A stretch of 64,000 nucleotides of DNA, taken from contig JAWNZC010000338.1 of NCBI GenBank assembly GCA_035771165.1, positions 124,001 through 188,000 on the forward strand, read 5' to 3'. This stretch comes from Paragorgia papillata (Eukaryota; Cnidaria; Anthozoa; Scleralcyonacea; Coralliidae). The notes beneath the pieces are model-generated. The model ran no database searches. It worked only from the letters and a program-made list of their open reading frames with translations, and had not been told where the DNA came from. The position numbers were made by a program, and so were the translations under genes. Positions 28,542-40,500 of this stretch are shown here, piece after piece (position 1 is the first letter of the stretch; each line of letters opens with the position of its first letter).

Positions 28542-31500
28542 GGATTATTGATCAATGTGTCCAACGTGTCGATAAAGAGACTCTTTGAAGGCCACAAGTT
28601 TGTTAGTATACTTTGTACTTATTAAGTGTCACCCTCTTTAAATAAAGTTTCTATCTATCTCGCTTACCATAATATTTGGCAAAGTTGCATATCTCGGTTC
28701 ATTTAACCTACAGAAATAAGTTAGAATTCACAGATCAGTGTATTATGCTAACAAGACAACCACTTCGTTTGAATAATATCGTCACATAACTCTTCTTCTT
28801 ACCTTAGATCAGCAGATACAACGGCTGGTAACTTTACTGTAATATTTTCTAGACCACCGTCAATTTCTCTAGTCACCTTCAGTTTCCCTTCGTTGTGCTC
28901 AATTTCAGAAGCGAATGTCGCCTACACGGAAAGTAAAACACACCAGTCTGTTATAAACAGACAATTACAGAAATGGTGACTTAGTTCGACAGTGCATGTT
29001 TAAGGATTAGACATACAGTGGTTAGCTAAACAAGATTTAACCGTCGTCGACCAATGCAAAAAAGCACTAGAGGCGTAGATCATATATACTTATTACATAT
29101 TGTTTACTTTTTGATTAACATAGACAGCATTTTCGCACTTTGAGGCATTAATAGTTATATTAAAACGATAAAGATACAGTATTCGCGTCCACGAATTTAA
29201 CTCGCCGTTGTCAAACTCCGTACAGTTCGGTAGCTCATGTTGTATTTAGTATGTTACTTGAACATTACCTGGGACCAGTTAAGAAGCGTCGACAATATCT
29301 GTGCTGTTTGATTGCAGTCATCGTCAATGGCCTGTAAAGTAACACACATCAGCATAGAAACTTACTAATGTACTATAATTGCAAATACTGTAATTATCTG
29401 ATTAGCTCAGTGAACTCTATATAAGGACTGGAACGCTACCTCCATAAGGCCGGCCTTATGATTGGATGAAGCCAAACTTCCGGCTGCTGGGGGCAACACA
29501 TGAACGTCTGACCAACGTCCAAGGAGCGTTAGAAAACAGACAATGGCCCAGCGAGAATTTTCTATTTTTTTGTAGTTGAACTTCTTTTGAATTGATATAA
29601 CGAAGTCAGTATGTATTAGAATCATTGTCTTTTCTGTCTGAGGTATGTTTGCTGGCAAAAATAGATTGAAGCAGGAAATATATTGCCAAACGAAAGCAAA
29701 GCTTTTGCTTGGATTGATGGAAACTCCTGACGAAAATTCAGGTTATATTTAGTATTTATTCGTCTTTATTTTATGAATTCTTGCAACCCTGTCAAGCTGT
29801 GCCTTTCCTCTTATGAATAGTCTCCTCATACCTTTTGAATCATTGTAAGACCACATATATTTTTGATCTTTGATGCCTTTAAAACACTGTCGGTTCCGCG
29901 TATTTCTGTGTTTTGTTCGATTTTTTGACTGTTCAGAAAATTTAATATTTATGGTTTTTATTGATCACGTCAGCATCCATATGCTCGACAGATTATAGCC
30001 ACTAGATTTCAGTAGGCTTTAGCCCTGATTAATGCTATCTTTATTTGATTCAAGATAGTTCATAGACTTTTTTCTGGACTTTTGATATCTCAACTGACTC
30101 AACACTTGGAGCTGCCCTACAAAAAATCAAGAGATCCGCGCGGTTTCGGACTCAAAATGTGTTTTTTTTTGCTGCTAAAAGCCTTTAGAAGAAGTATCTA
30201 TTACTGTAGCATGTTTGCATTTCTTTGTAATTGGTTCATAACAAAATATAACTTAAAAAATAAAGATTTTCTTGCATATAAAGAGGACTGGGGCCGCCCT
30301 GCATGTCAGCCTCCATGACGGCTTCAAAATTTGGTTTGTAGGTATCGTTCCAGTCCTTATATAGAGTTTACTGGATTAGCTACGCTATTCGAGTCGATAG
30401 CTTTTCACCACTTTCACAATAGCGACTAATTTGAATACTCTTTTATGTGTATCTTAATGATAAGCCATTCTAGCCTCGTTTGTATGTCTGCAATCCAAAA
30501 GACTCTTTGCTTCATAACGAGGCTAGAAAGGCTTATTTAGATGCACATAAAATAATATTTAAAGTGGTGGCCATTATGAAAGTTCGTACTCGTCGATCGG
30601 ATAGCGAGTAGGGCATTGAGTTCTAGGATCTGCGTGGTCATGCAGTAAAACACGAAGGCGCCGAGGAGTGGAGGATTTGTTTTGGCTTAGTTTTCACGCA
30701 GAAACAATGGTTATGCTTTGCTTTATTAAATAATCCAAAAGAACCAAGGTACACAAGTTAGTTTCTACCTAGTAAACAATTCCTCTTTCCGAAGTTCATA
30801 GGAAGTCTGGTGCCGAACTCGCCCCAAATGGAATTGTGGGGCTGAATTTGGGACGAACGAAAAAATCGAAAATTGCATAACAAAATATATTTTTTAATGG
30901 GGAAGTTCAATTGTTGTGTGCTAAACTGTGCCAATACCTGGCGAAATTCCCCTGAACTGAAGTTCCACAGTCTTCCAAGAGACCCTAAAGTACTTGCTGA
31001 GTATAAAAGACGAATACGAAATGATAATCTCAAGGACATTTCACCGAATACCAAGATATGTGGTAAACACTTTCCCGGAGGGGAAAGGGTATGTCGAACT
31101 CAACTTCCAACTATTTTCCCTTGGTCAAAGCCTGTCAAACGACGCCGTGAAATTATTAAACACGAGTTGCCATCGAGATCCAAAACATGCAAGACCAAGA
31201 CTAGCTCTTCGATAACAATGGATCACACAGACGCGTGTACAAACAGCAGTGGCGCTGAAAACGTAGTCGTAGTCGACGACATTCTTGCTGAAAGCAATGA
31301 CAATGTTATAAACAAGGAAAACATGGATGGGAAGGAAGTGAATGGCGTTCATGATGCATGTAAGCAGGAGGCTGAAATACTGAAGGAAAAGGTAAACTTC
31401 TTACAAATTCAATTGGATAAATTGAAGTATAAACTTGAACATGAACCTAAATTTGATATTGATGTTCATAAAGACTGTGATGATGACATATCATTTTTTA

Positions 31501-34500
31501 CTGGATTTCCAAATTATTCCTCAATGGTTATGTGCTTTGACATGCTAAAAGAAAAAGCTGCCAACCTAAGTTATGGTGGTCGTCGCAGATTGAACTTTGA
31601 CGGGAGAAAATGTGGTACCAAGCGAAAACTATCATTATGGCAAGAATTTACACTTGTTCTTTTAAGACTAAGGCTTGGACTTCTTGAAAGGGATCTAGCA
31701 GAGAGGTTTCGTTTATCTGTGTCTACAGTTTCTGAAGTTTTTCGAACATGGATAAGATTCATGAAGTGCGAATTACAGCCACTGTGTATTGTGTGGCCAA
31801 GCAAGGAACAACTGAAATGTTATATGCCCCCTGTATTTAAAGAACTGTATCCTGAGTTAGTTAGCATCATAGATTGCACAGAGATCAAAATGGAATCTCC
31901 GTCAAGTCTTGACAAACAGTCTGTTTGTTATTCAAGCTATAAGGCACATACAACAATGAAAGCACTTATTGGAATAACTCCAAACGGTGTTGTATCATTT
32001 GCTAGTGAACTGTATTGTGGATCAATAAGTGACCCAGATATTGTCGAGAAGTCAGGATTTTTTAGTCACATACACAAAGGAGATTTTATCATGGCAGACA
32101 AGGGATTTTTAATCCAGGACCAGCTGGCTGCTATTGGTGCCCATTTAGTCATGCCTAATTTCCTAAGTGACAAGTGTCAATTTACAAAAACAGAAACTAA
32201 CCATAACAAGAAAGTGGCCAGCTTGCGAATACATGTTGAACGTTACATGGAACGCTTAAAAAATTGGCACTATTTTGATCGAGTCATCCCTATTACTACT
32301 TCTAGTATTGCTTCTGATGCATGGATTGTTATTGCATGCTTGTCAAACTTCAGGCCTCCAATGATCACATAAACATGAAAGAAGTAACATACAGTATAGC
32401 TTATTGAGTTGGAAGGATGGTGCAAACTCCTCTTATTTACTTTTGCATACAAATAGGACAACTGTTGTAATAATGTGTACTGATTATTTTTCTTAAAAAT
32501 ATGCATAGTTAACCACATGGATGGAAATTTGCCCTACTTTGATATTTTACTCTGTCTAACACCAAATGATTTTACTTGTCAGTGTTAGGCTACTGCCAAT
32601 TTTAAATGTTGATTAACCATTATGGCCATTAACTGGAAGTACTCTTCCACTAACAAGTAAAATCCATGTGCCCCACCTTTTTTTCATGGCCAACCCCCCT
32701 AATTCCATTAGCCCCCCCCCTCCCCCCCCCCCCCCCCCACCCTGATGAAAAATGAACTGAGGCCCACAGACTGCAGATAAACAGATTACATACCATGTTT
32801 GCACAATTGCACTACAATAACCTTTATATTTACTCCTCATGATCAAACCTAGCATAATTACATACAGTATTTACATTTACTGTTGGAAAAGGTATGACTT
32901 TATTCCAACGTGGCTCATTGTAAAGTACCCTGGGATACACTAACTCAGGGAAAATGTTAGTGAAATAGAACTTCTCAAGTTGTGTAATCACATTGTTCCA
33001 AAAAACATTATTGAATTCAACTATTTCAGAGTGCAGCCAGATACCATTTAATATAACAAAATGACATGCTATGTAATTACTACAAAAAAGTTGTTGTTGC
33101 ATTTGATAATAGTACTTATGATTACTATTTATTTGAATGTTGGCTCCATCTTTCTTGTAGATCCCTAGTCTGCCGAGGGTATCCTCCATTGATTCACCTT
33201 CTTTAGAAGCTACATATTTTACTTCAATCAAATTTCCCTTTTCAGTGATTCCATCAGGACTGGCACCTAAGTAGGGGTGACTTTCAGATATAAAAAATCC
33301 ACACCTTTTTACAGTGTTTTCTGTTTCTTTACTAAACCACTCAATAATATTTGCTTCCATTTCAATCCCCTTCCTCATGTGACATGTTTGAACCCTTGGT
33401 TTGTACATCAGTATTTCAGATATTGCTTTTGTTGGGCTTGTGTTTTCTTTCAAAAGACATCTTTTTGTCTGTGATGCTGTTATTCTGGGCTTACGCACAT
33501 TGTACCACAGCATACAATTATGTTGATCCCTGGTTTTACTCTCAATTGTATCACAATTGTTGGCTGAATCAAACAGGCGTTTCTTGACTCGCTCAGCCTT
33601 AGCAGAGATTTCATCCAATGACATTGGATTTGGCCTGTCCGGTGAGGTCAGTTTCCACATATATTCATCAGGGTGCTGCACATTTCCTACAACAACCTGT
33701 GGTTCAGCTGCATCAGCACAATTAATAGTATCTTTGGGAAGATCATGAGGCAATATTAAACTTAGACCCATTGGCTTGCCAGTCTTTTTCTCAACCTCTT
33801 TCACTTTGTTATAGAAAGCATTCAAGTCACTACTTGTAGTACTTCTTTGGTGGGGAGCTCGAACGTCACCATATTCCTTTGCAAAATGTTTAGTTACCTT
33901 GCCATATTCATGTTTTTGAAATTTCACAGACTGAACTGGTTGTGGTTCTAGCTTGCGTTTTCTACTAGGAACATTCCATTTGCAAGGCTTTGATGTGCAA
34001 GGTATGTTTTCTGGTGTTCTGCTTTGTACCTTAGCAGCCACCATACCATTCTTTGTAGCAGTTTTGTCTTCTAATGCGAACAAAGTTGCAGCAAGATGGT
34101 TACAGCGACCATCCACCCCTGCTGGACAGCAACAGAAGGCATTAGAAATATCACCATTTGACCCAAGGATAATTTTAACTGTGTAGATTTTACCTTTTTT
34201 CATTGATGGAAGTACTTTACTTAAAACATAATGTTTATGCTGTTCCTTTTTTGAGAAAATCTGAAAAACATGACCAGATTTATAAAAGTTATACCCCTTC
34301 ACTATAGGCTTTTCTGTGGACAGTTGCTTTTTCAATTCTACGTCATCTATTAAATACTTCCAAATGTTGCGATAAGATATTCTTGGGAGATTGGTTGTCC
34401 CACATTCGAACCCAGTGGAAGGAAAATTTTCATTCACTTCAGGGTGAATTTCTTCGGCCAGGCCAAGCTCTAGTCTTTTCTTTGCCAAATTTACACCATC

Positions 34501-37500
34501 ATCTGGATCAACTATATTTTTGTCCAGCCCATTATTTATGTAATCATTGACCCTGTATTTTTAAAGAAAACAGCATTTATCAACTTATGAATAATTTCTT
34601 TAACTTTAAGTATATTAATACAGTTTAATACTAGTTCAATGACTTCAATATAACAATATTCCTGGTTTTACGCCAACAATTAAATATATTTTGCCTTATT
34701 TGGAAAAGATTAAGCTGCTACATCGTATATACACATGAGCAAATGAAACTTGAATACATGATCGTCAGGTCGAAAAACATATTAAAATTAAGTGCACAAA
34801 CCTTTGCACCAGACTGTAAAGTTTTTTTTCTGCGCGGGGAACGTTAAATAATAATACAATTTCTGCGCGGGCGGCAGGCACGTCCATCTAAGGGGCCCCA
34901 GGAGCATGTGCCCCGTAATTTTTTGAATTCTATTGTCTTACTTGGAGATGGGATTTCCGGCATTCTGAGAGCATTTTGAGTGAAATCCGGACTAAACTAT
35001 GTGTATTAACAGCATATCTTGTCAAAATTGTTAATTTCTCAGTATATATCGCGGATTGAGTGACCGCACTAAATTTTGCGCGGGCGGATTTTAATCACGA
35101 ACAAATTGCGCGGGGAACGCGTTCCCCGCGCGGACCAAATATTACAGTCTGGCCTTTGCACTAAATCTTGTCGCTTTCCCTTGACTTTCGCACCACGACA
35201 CAATAACCACCGCTTTAATACCGCAACTGTGCATTGCTCAACCGGTTTTTGAAGTTTTGCACCAGGTATATCTGTCTCTTCAAGTTTAAAACCGTCTGAA
35301 TTTGAGTCCATCTCTATTTTTTATATAACTTTATTTACTTTTTATAAAAGTTCGTCCCAAATTCAGCCCCACAATTCCATTTGGGGCGAGTTCGGCACCA
35401 GACTTCCTATGAACTTCGGAAAGGCTAATTACATTATTCGCTCTGAATCTTTATGAAACAAACGCCTGGTAAGGCGTTCACTCGGGCTACTGAAAGCTCG
35501 CAGCTGCAATTACATCGCATGCAGTGCTAAAATCTATAAAAGTCTAAACATCATTCACATTGGTCACAGAAAATAGTCAAAACGCAATCTAATTCTCCGA
35601 TAGAAAACACAATTCGCAATACACAAAACACGTTTGCCTGTATTTAACGTAGCGTTCATATGTCGAGTCCCTTCGGGTGTTAAATATCAACACAGCATGA
35701 TCATGTTTAATCAGCGATTGTAAGCGTATATAAGATCAAGATACCTGCCAGCGAAATTACTGAACAATAACTACGTACGTCTGTGAACACACTGAACACG
35801 TCCAAGAAAGAACGCTTGACTTCAAACAACTTGATCAGACATCAGGATTCAGGAAAGCGAAGAAAGAAAACGTGAAGATTAGCGTTTAGCACGCATCATC
35901 AGCCGCGCAATGCCTGATGGGATGACGTAATGATTGCCATTTCGAAACACAGACAAAAAAATAACGGAGCCGAAACCTAGACTCGGTCTACCACAGGTAG
36001 CCCGAGTAATAATTATCTCATAGAAATTTCGAGCTTAGAATCTAATTGTTAAATGGGAGATTGTATGGTATAAGACTGTATGGTATTTACCTTGGGTGTC
36101 AGTGGTTCTTCCACGCTCGTAGGGACAATGGGAATACGGGAGGACGCCAGGCGGTAAATTCGAAGGGCGAGTGGGAAGAACGCTCGCCTTCCGGGCCCCT
36201 CCCATTTCACCGCCTGGCTTCCACCTTTAGCGCCCCCCAGCACCCCCAGTTCGGCCGCCTATGGCATAAATACTGCATAAACGTTTTATAAGTCATTTAC
36301 ATAATTCGTGCCCGTTCTTCATGTATCGGAATAGACACACTCGGCTTCCCTAGGCTCTGTATACCCGATACAGATTATAGAACGGTCACTCATTTTATAA
36401 ATAGTGCGTACAACACATCAATAGACCACTTTCAAAATAGCCACCACTTTAAATATTCCTCTAAGTGCATCTAAATAAGTCTTTCTTGCCTCGTTATGAA
36501 GCAAAGTTCTTTTGAATTGTAGACACACAAACGAGGCTAGAAAGGCTTATTAAAACGCACATACAAGAATATTAAAATCAGCCGCTATTACGAAAGTGGT
36601 CTGTTAGCCAATTACGACACCAATTTAAAGAAACCGTAAATTAAACTAGAAAAATCATAAAATACATACCTGTTTTCCTAAAAGAATTATGTCAGGTTTC
36701 TCTTCCTCAGCTATTTTTGCAAACAATTTAGCAACAGCCAGAGGTTCTAGAGTAGCTGTGTCTTTATCACCAGTGACAACGTGGATTGCTCGATCCATTC
36801 CCATGGCAAGGGCAGTTCGTAATGTCTCCTAACGAAATAATACCGACAATCAGATCATTGTAACATATACACTTATATACATATCGTATGTAACATGTCT
36901 AACTGAGCTCCAGCGCTCTAACTTCTGAATAAGATTCACGAGATGTCTTCCCGTGGAAACTTTATATTAAGAAGAAAAGCAATGTTTAAAGGGGTTCTCT
37001 GATGAAAATATTGTTGGCAATGTTTTTGCATAATCCTAAAGATGTTATAATGGTAGTTGGTAATCGTGCAAAGTTTCATTTCAAAATTCGTTGAAGAAAA
37101 GGTGATATTTTACGTGTGAAGTTTCTATTTTAGAGCGCCGCCATTAAAGTGGCCGAGCTTAAGAATAATGAGTCGAGGAAGCTTATGCCGCCGTCATAGA
37201 CTCAATAACGACAATGACCCTTTTGTTGATAACAACAATGATATTTTGTTGAGTCTATGACGTCATAAGTTCTCCTCAACTCACTCTTCTCAAACACGGC
37301 CAATTTAATGGCGGCGCTCCAAAATACAAACTTCGCACGTAAAATACAACTTTGTTTTTGAGAATTTCAAAATGAAACTTCGCACAATTACCAAGTACGA
37401 TAATATCTTTAAGATTATGCAGAAAATGACCAACAATATTTTTGACTGCTTTTACCGTGTCCCAAAGCGATCAGTGGTCATTGTGCTGCTGCGTGGATTC

Positions 37501-40500
37501 CAAAACTTTGGGTTCGATTCTTGATTGGTGCAGTCAGATTTTTCACTCTTCATGCATTTAAAATGACACAGTGACATGTATGGCCCAGAAACGTACATCA
37601 AAACAGGGATGATATTTATTAAAATGTGTCTTGTATAAAAAATCTCATTCTATAGTCAAACCGGATGTTCTTTACCGCGCGACCTTGTAATATTGACAGC
37701 AACATTGCAATGTTGACTTGCAAATGGTACACTGCGACTCCTTGGCAAATTGCTAAAAATTCGCATTTTAAATATCGAACTTCACATAACATGAAGTTTA
37801 CTTAGAGTTATTTGTTCTGACTTTCAATAGAACTTCATATCATGTGAAGTTCGATATTTAAAATGCGAATTTTCAGCAACTTGCTAAGTGCAATGTTGCT
37901 ATCAATATTGCAATGTTGCTATCAATGTAGTTGTTGCTCCAATGGACAATTGACAAACCAGGTTGTTTATACTCGACTTTATTTCCTTAGTTCATATATA
38001 CGTTAAATATTCGGTTAAATATTCGGTAAACAACGGTTCGGGATTGTTAACTTGCCCAAAACCGAATAGAACCTCGTGTAGAACCAGAAGAGAACACAAC
38101 AAAACCCTTCATATAATGTTTTGGCCGGTCCCCCCTAATCTAGCCTCCATGTCCGTACTGTCCGAGGCAGTTACAATCAATATCGCAAGGTCGCGCGGGA
38201 AAGAACATCCGGTTGACTGTAACACTTCAAACTACCCTTAACAATGACGTGAAAATCATCCGGTGTTATCCGAGTTAAAATATGGTGAACCATGCCGACA
38301 TTTTCAGGAACAAAATATGGACGTTTCGAGCAAAGCTCTATTCAAATAAATGCCCCTATCTATTCTAGTATTCTCCTCCCTTATGGTAAATAGGCGCATT
38401 TTGATTCACCCATTCCAAATATGTAAACAAAATCTGCCCAAGGTGTTGTTTTTTAAGATTTTTTAACATAAAATATCATTATAAGTTTTTCAAATGTTTT
38501 GATAAATATTTCAAAAAAAATAAAAAATATTTCATAATTCATAAAGGAATTAAACAAAAAAAAAGCCGAGATGCAGAGTGTCGTTATACAGTATGTGATA
38601 AATAAAGACACGCTTGCTGTTTTCAATACATCTGTCTACTCTATAGTGAAATAAAAGTAGCGTGCTGCGTAGGCAGTGTAGAAACAACAATCGAAATATA
38701 GTAACTTAGGTTAGATATACTACCGAAACAGAGAACGTAGGAATCTAACGTTTCGAGCGAAGGCTCTTCGTCAGAGAGAAAGACGTTAGATTCCTACGTT
38801 CTCTGTTTCGGCAGTATATCTAACCTAAGTTACTATATTTCGATTGTTGTCTACTCTATAGCTGGATTTTACGGTTCATACATGTACATATAACAAACGT
38901 ACAAGTCTCATGTTTTATTTTGTCTATGAGGAACCCACAGAGCTCTCATCACATGCGCACCTCTTAAATCTAGCTGATTTACGTGTGGTCTAGTCGACTC
39001 TCTAATCAGCTTCCTCGATCCTCGAGACACTACTGACCAAAGCCCTGTTCACATGAAGCGGACTGACAGTCTAACCGGATCGAAAAACGCGAGTGAAGTC
39101 AATCCGGGCACATGTTTACATAGAGAATCCGATCTGCTTGGAACATTGTTTTCGGCGGTTTTGGAACACTATTTTCGGTGCTTCCCTCAATGTCTGCGAT
39201 TTAGCACAACACGAACCAACTTTACTTATGTGTATATATCAAGTCATTTTCAAGTCAAACCGTGTTTAGATGAATCAGATTGGAGACATTCAAGTCGATC
39301 CTTGCTTGAATCTCAAGTCAATCTCCACTCCACTCCGTGGATTGACTTCAGCCATTCGTTTCGATCAGATCGAAAACTTTCAATCTTCTTCATGTAAACA
39401 TAACAAGGAGAAACAACATTGGAGATTTGATTTAAACACTCAATCCGCTTCGTGTAAACAGGACCTAACACAACATGAAATAGGTATCGCTCGCACCCTT
39501 TTTCTCGAATGCAAAACTTGCTCACTTCGCGAGGTTAAGTTTCATTTGAGTGGTACAGTACATGGAACGCAGCAATCAGTTGGTCACATATTACCATGAA
39601 ACTGACAAAAAAGGTTACCTTTGTGCATCCATGGATGATTCCCAAATATCCTGGAACTTATTCAGTGAGCTTAGTATCGGTCCTACTAAACACCGTCCGC
39701 GGCTATCATTCTAACCGTCCGTGATCAATATTTATAATAAATTAGCTGATATTTAAAGATTTCAAAAAAAACTAACCATTTTAAATTGAAAACTTTAAAA
39801 AACGGCAGTAAACAAAAAAAAAAGTTTCCTTATATTACAGCAGGCTGACTGAAGAAATGTCTCTATAAAAAGAACTTAATGTTTTATGGTTTCTTAATTC
39901 AATTGGAAGATTATTCCACAGTATACCCTCCACCGTACCAGACGAATTCGGAACCGTACTCGAATTTTTACGATTCTGACTTCCGTTTGCACGGGACCCA
40001 CGAAACCGGACGACTTCGAGTACGATTAACCGGACGAGTTCGAGACCTGAAAAACTCAGGTCTAGTCTTTAACCTATACGATTTGGCCGAATTCGTCCGG
40101 TATCGCGTAAACGCTGGAACCATGCTGGAACCATGCTGGAACCAGTCTAGTTTTTGCACAGATAGGGTGGTAGAGGATTGGATATGAGAAGAATATCATA
40201 TTACACATAGAATTACTAACATGAAGTATAGACCCCTCGGCAAAAGACGATCTCTGTTCATGCGCAGGATAGCATGGTACAAATAAAGTTTTCAATAAAA
40301 AATGATTAGTTTTTCTTTAAATCTTTAAATATCAACTAATTTATTATAAATATTGATCACGGACGGTTAGAATGACAGCCGCGGACGTTCACGGACGGTG
40401 TTTAGTAGGACCCCTAACCCCTTAGTATATAGCAAGTTATATTACAGATTTACAGTATTTCCCAATTAAAAACATCCTTCGCCAACTAGTTAGACAGTAT

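Larger units (their letters stand above)
27612..28667. other. ETFB intron 7
   Basis: It contains an inverted-repeat element (about 27730-28115, ends GCCATGTCCACACTAA and near complement, with AAACGAAAACGGAGA inner arms) and an (AGAC)n microsatellite (28445-28542). No exon is found. Confidence 0.65.
30785..35423. mobile_element. Autonomous-type DNA transposon, ISL2EU-like (THAP-DDE transposase plus SAP-SWIM-YqaJ nuclease)
   Basis: Perfect 74-base terminal inverted repeats lie at 30785-30858 and 35350-35423 (CTTTCCGAAGTTCATAGGAA...). They enclose two convergent genes: a transposase (30897-32372, +) and a nuclease (35311-32830, -). A tail-to-tail gap of about 460 bases includes a C-rich stretch near 32711-32740. 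In the ISL2EU group, as I recall, transposases related to bacterial IS elements are accompanied by a YqaJ-type nuclease, and AT is duplicated. Here AT dinucleotides lie four bases outside both repeats (30779-30780, 35428-35429), but that is weak. Identical repeats and an intact transposase frame argue for recent insertion; the nuclease gene was later broken by a small insertion. Confidence 0.85.
29332..36669. other. ETFB intron 4, hosting a two-gene DNA transposon
   Basis: This 7.3-kb intron holds a hAT-like element (29408-30373), an inverted pair of one MITE (30406-30584 and 36424-36601) and the THAP/YqaJ transposon (30785-35423). It also holds an element with ACTCGGGCTAC ends (about 35478-36008) and a GC-rich palindrome (about 36144-36221). 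No host exon is seen. Confidence 0.8.

Noticed and set aside
28359..28625. Open frames of repeated TDRQ or SVCL residues on both strands
   Set aside because: They are translations of the (AGAC)n microsatellite.
36144..36221. Possible terminator or small RNA gene
   Set aside because: The GC-rich palindrome resembles other fold-back repeats in the window, and no RNA gene features were found.
37460..37545. tRNA gene
   Set aside because: A B-box-like GGGTTCGATTCTTG is present, but no acceptor stem or anticodon arm can be folded; at best it is a SINE fragment.
39053..39397. 114-residue frame in ETFB intron 3
   Set aside because: It contains inverted and direct copies of TCAATCC/GGATTGA words, has overlapping frames and no domain; it is most likely repeat-derived.
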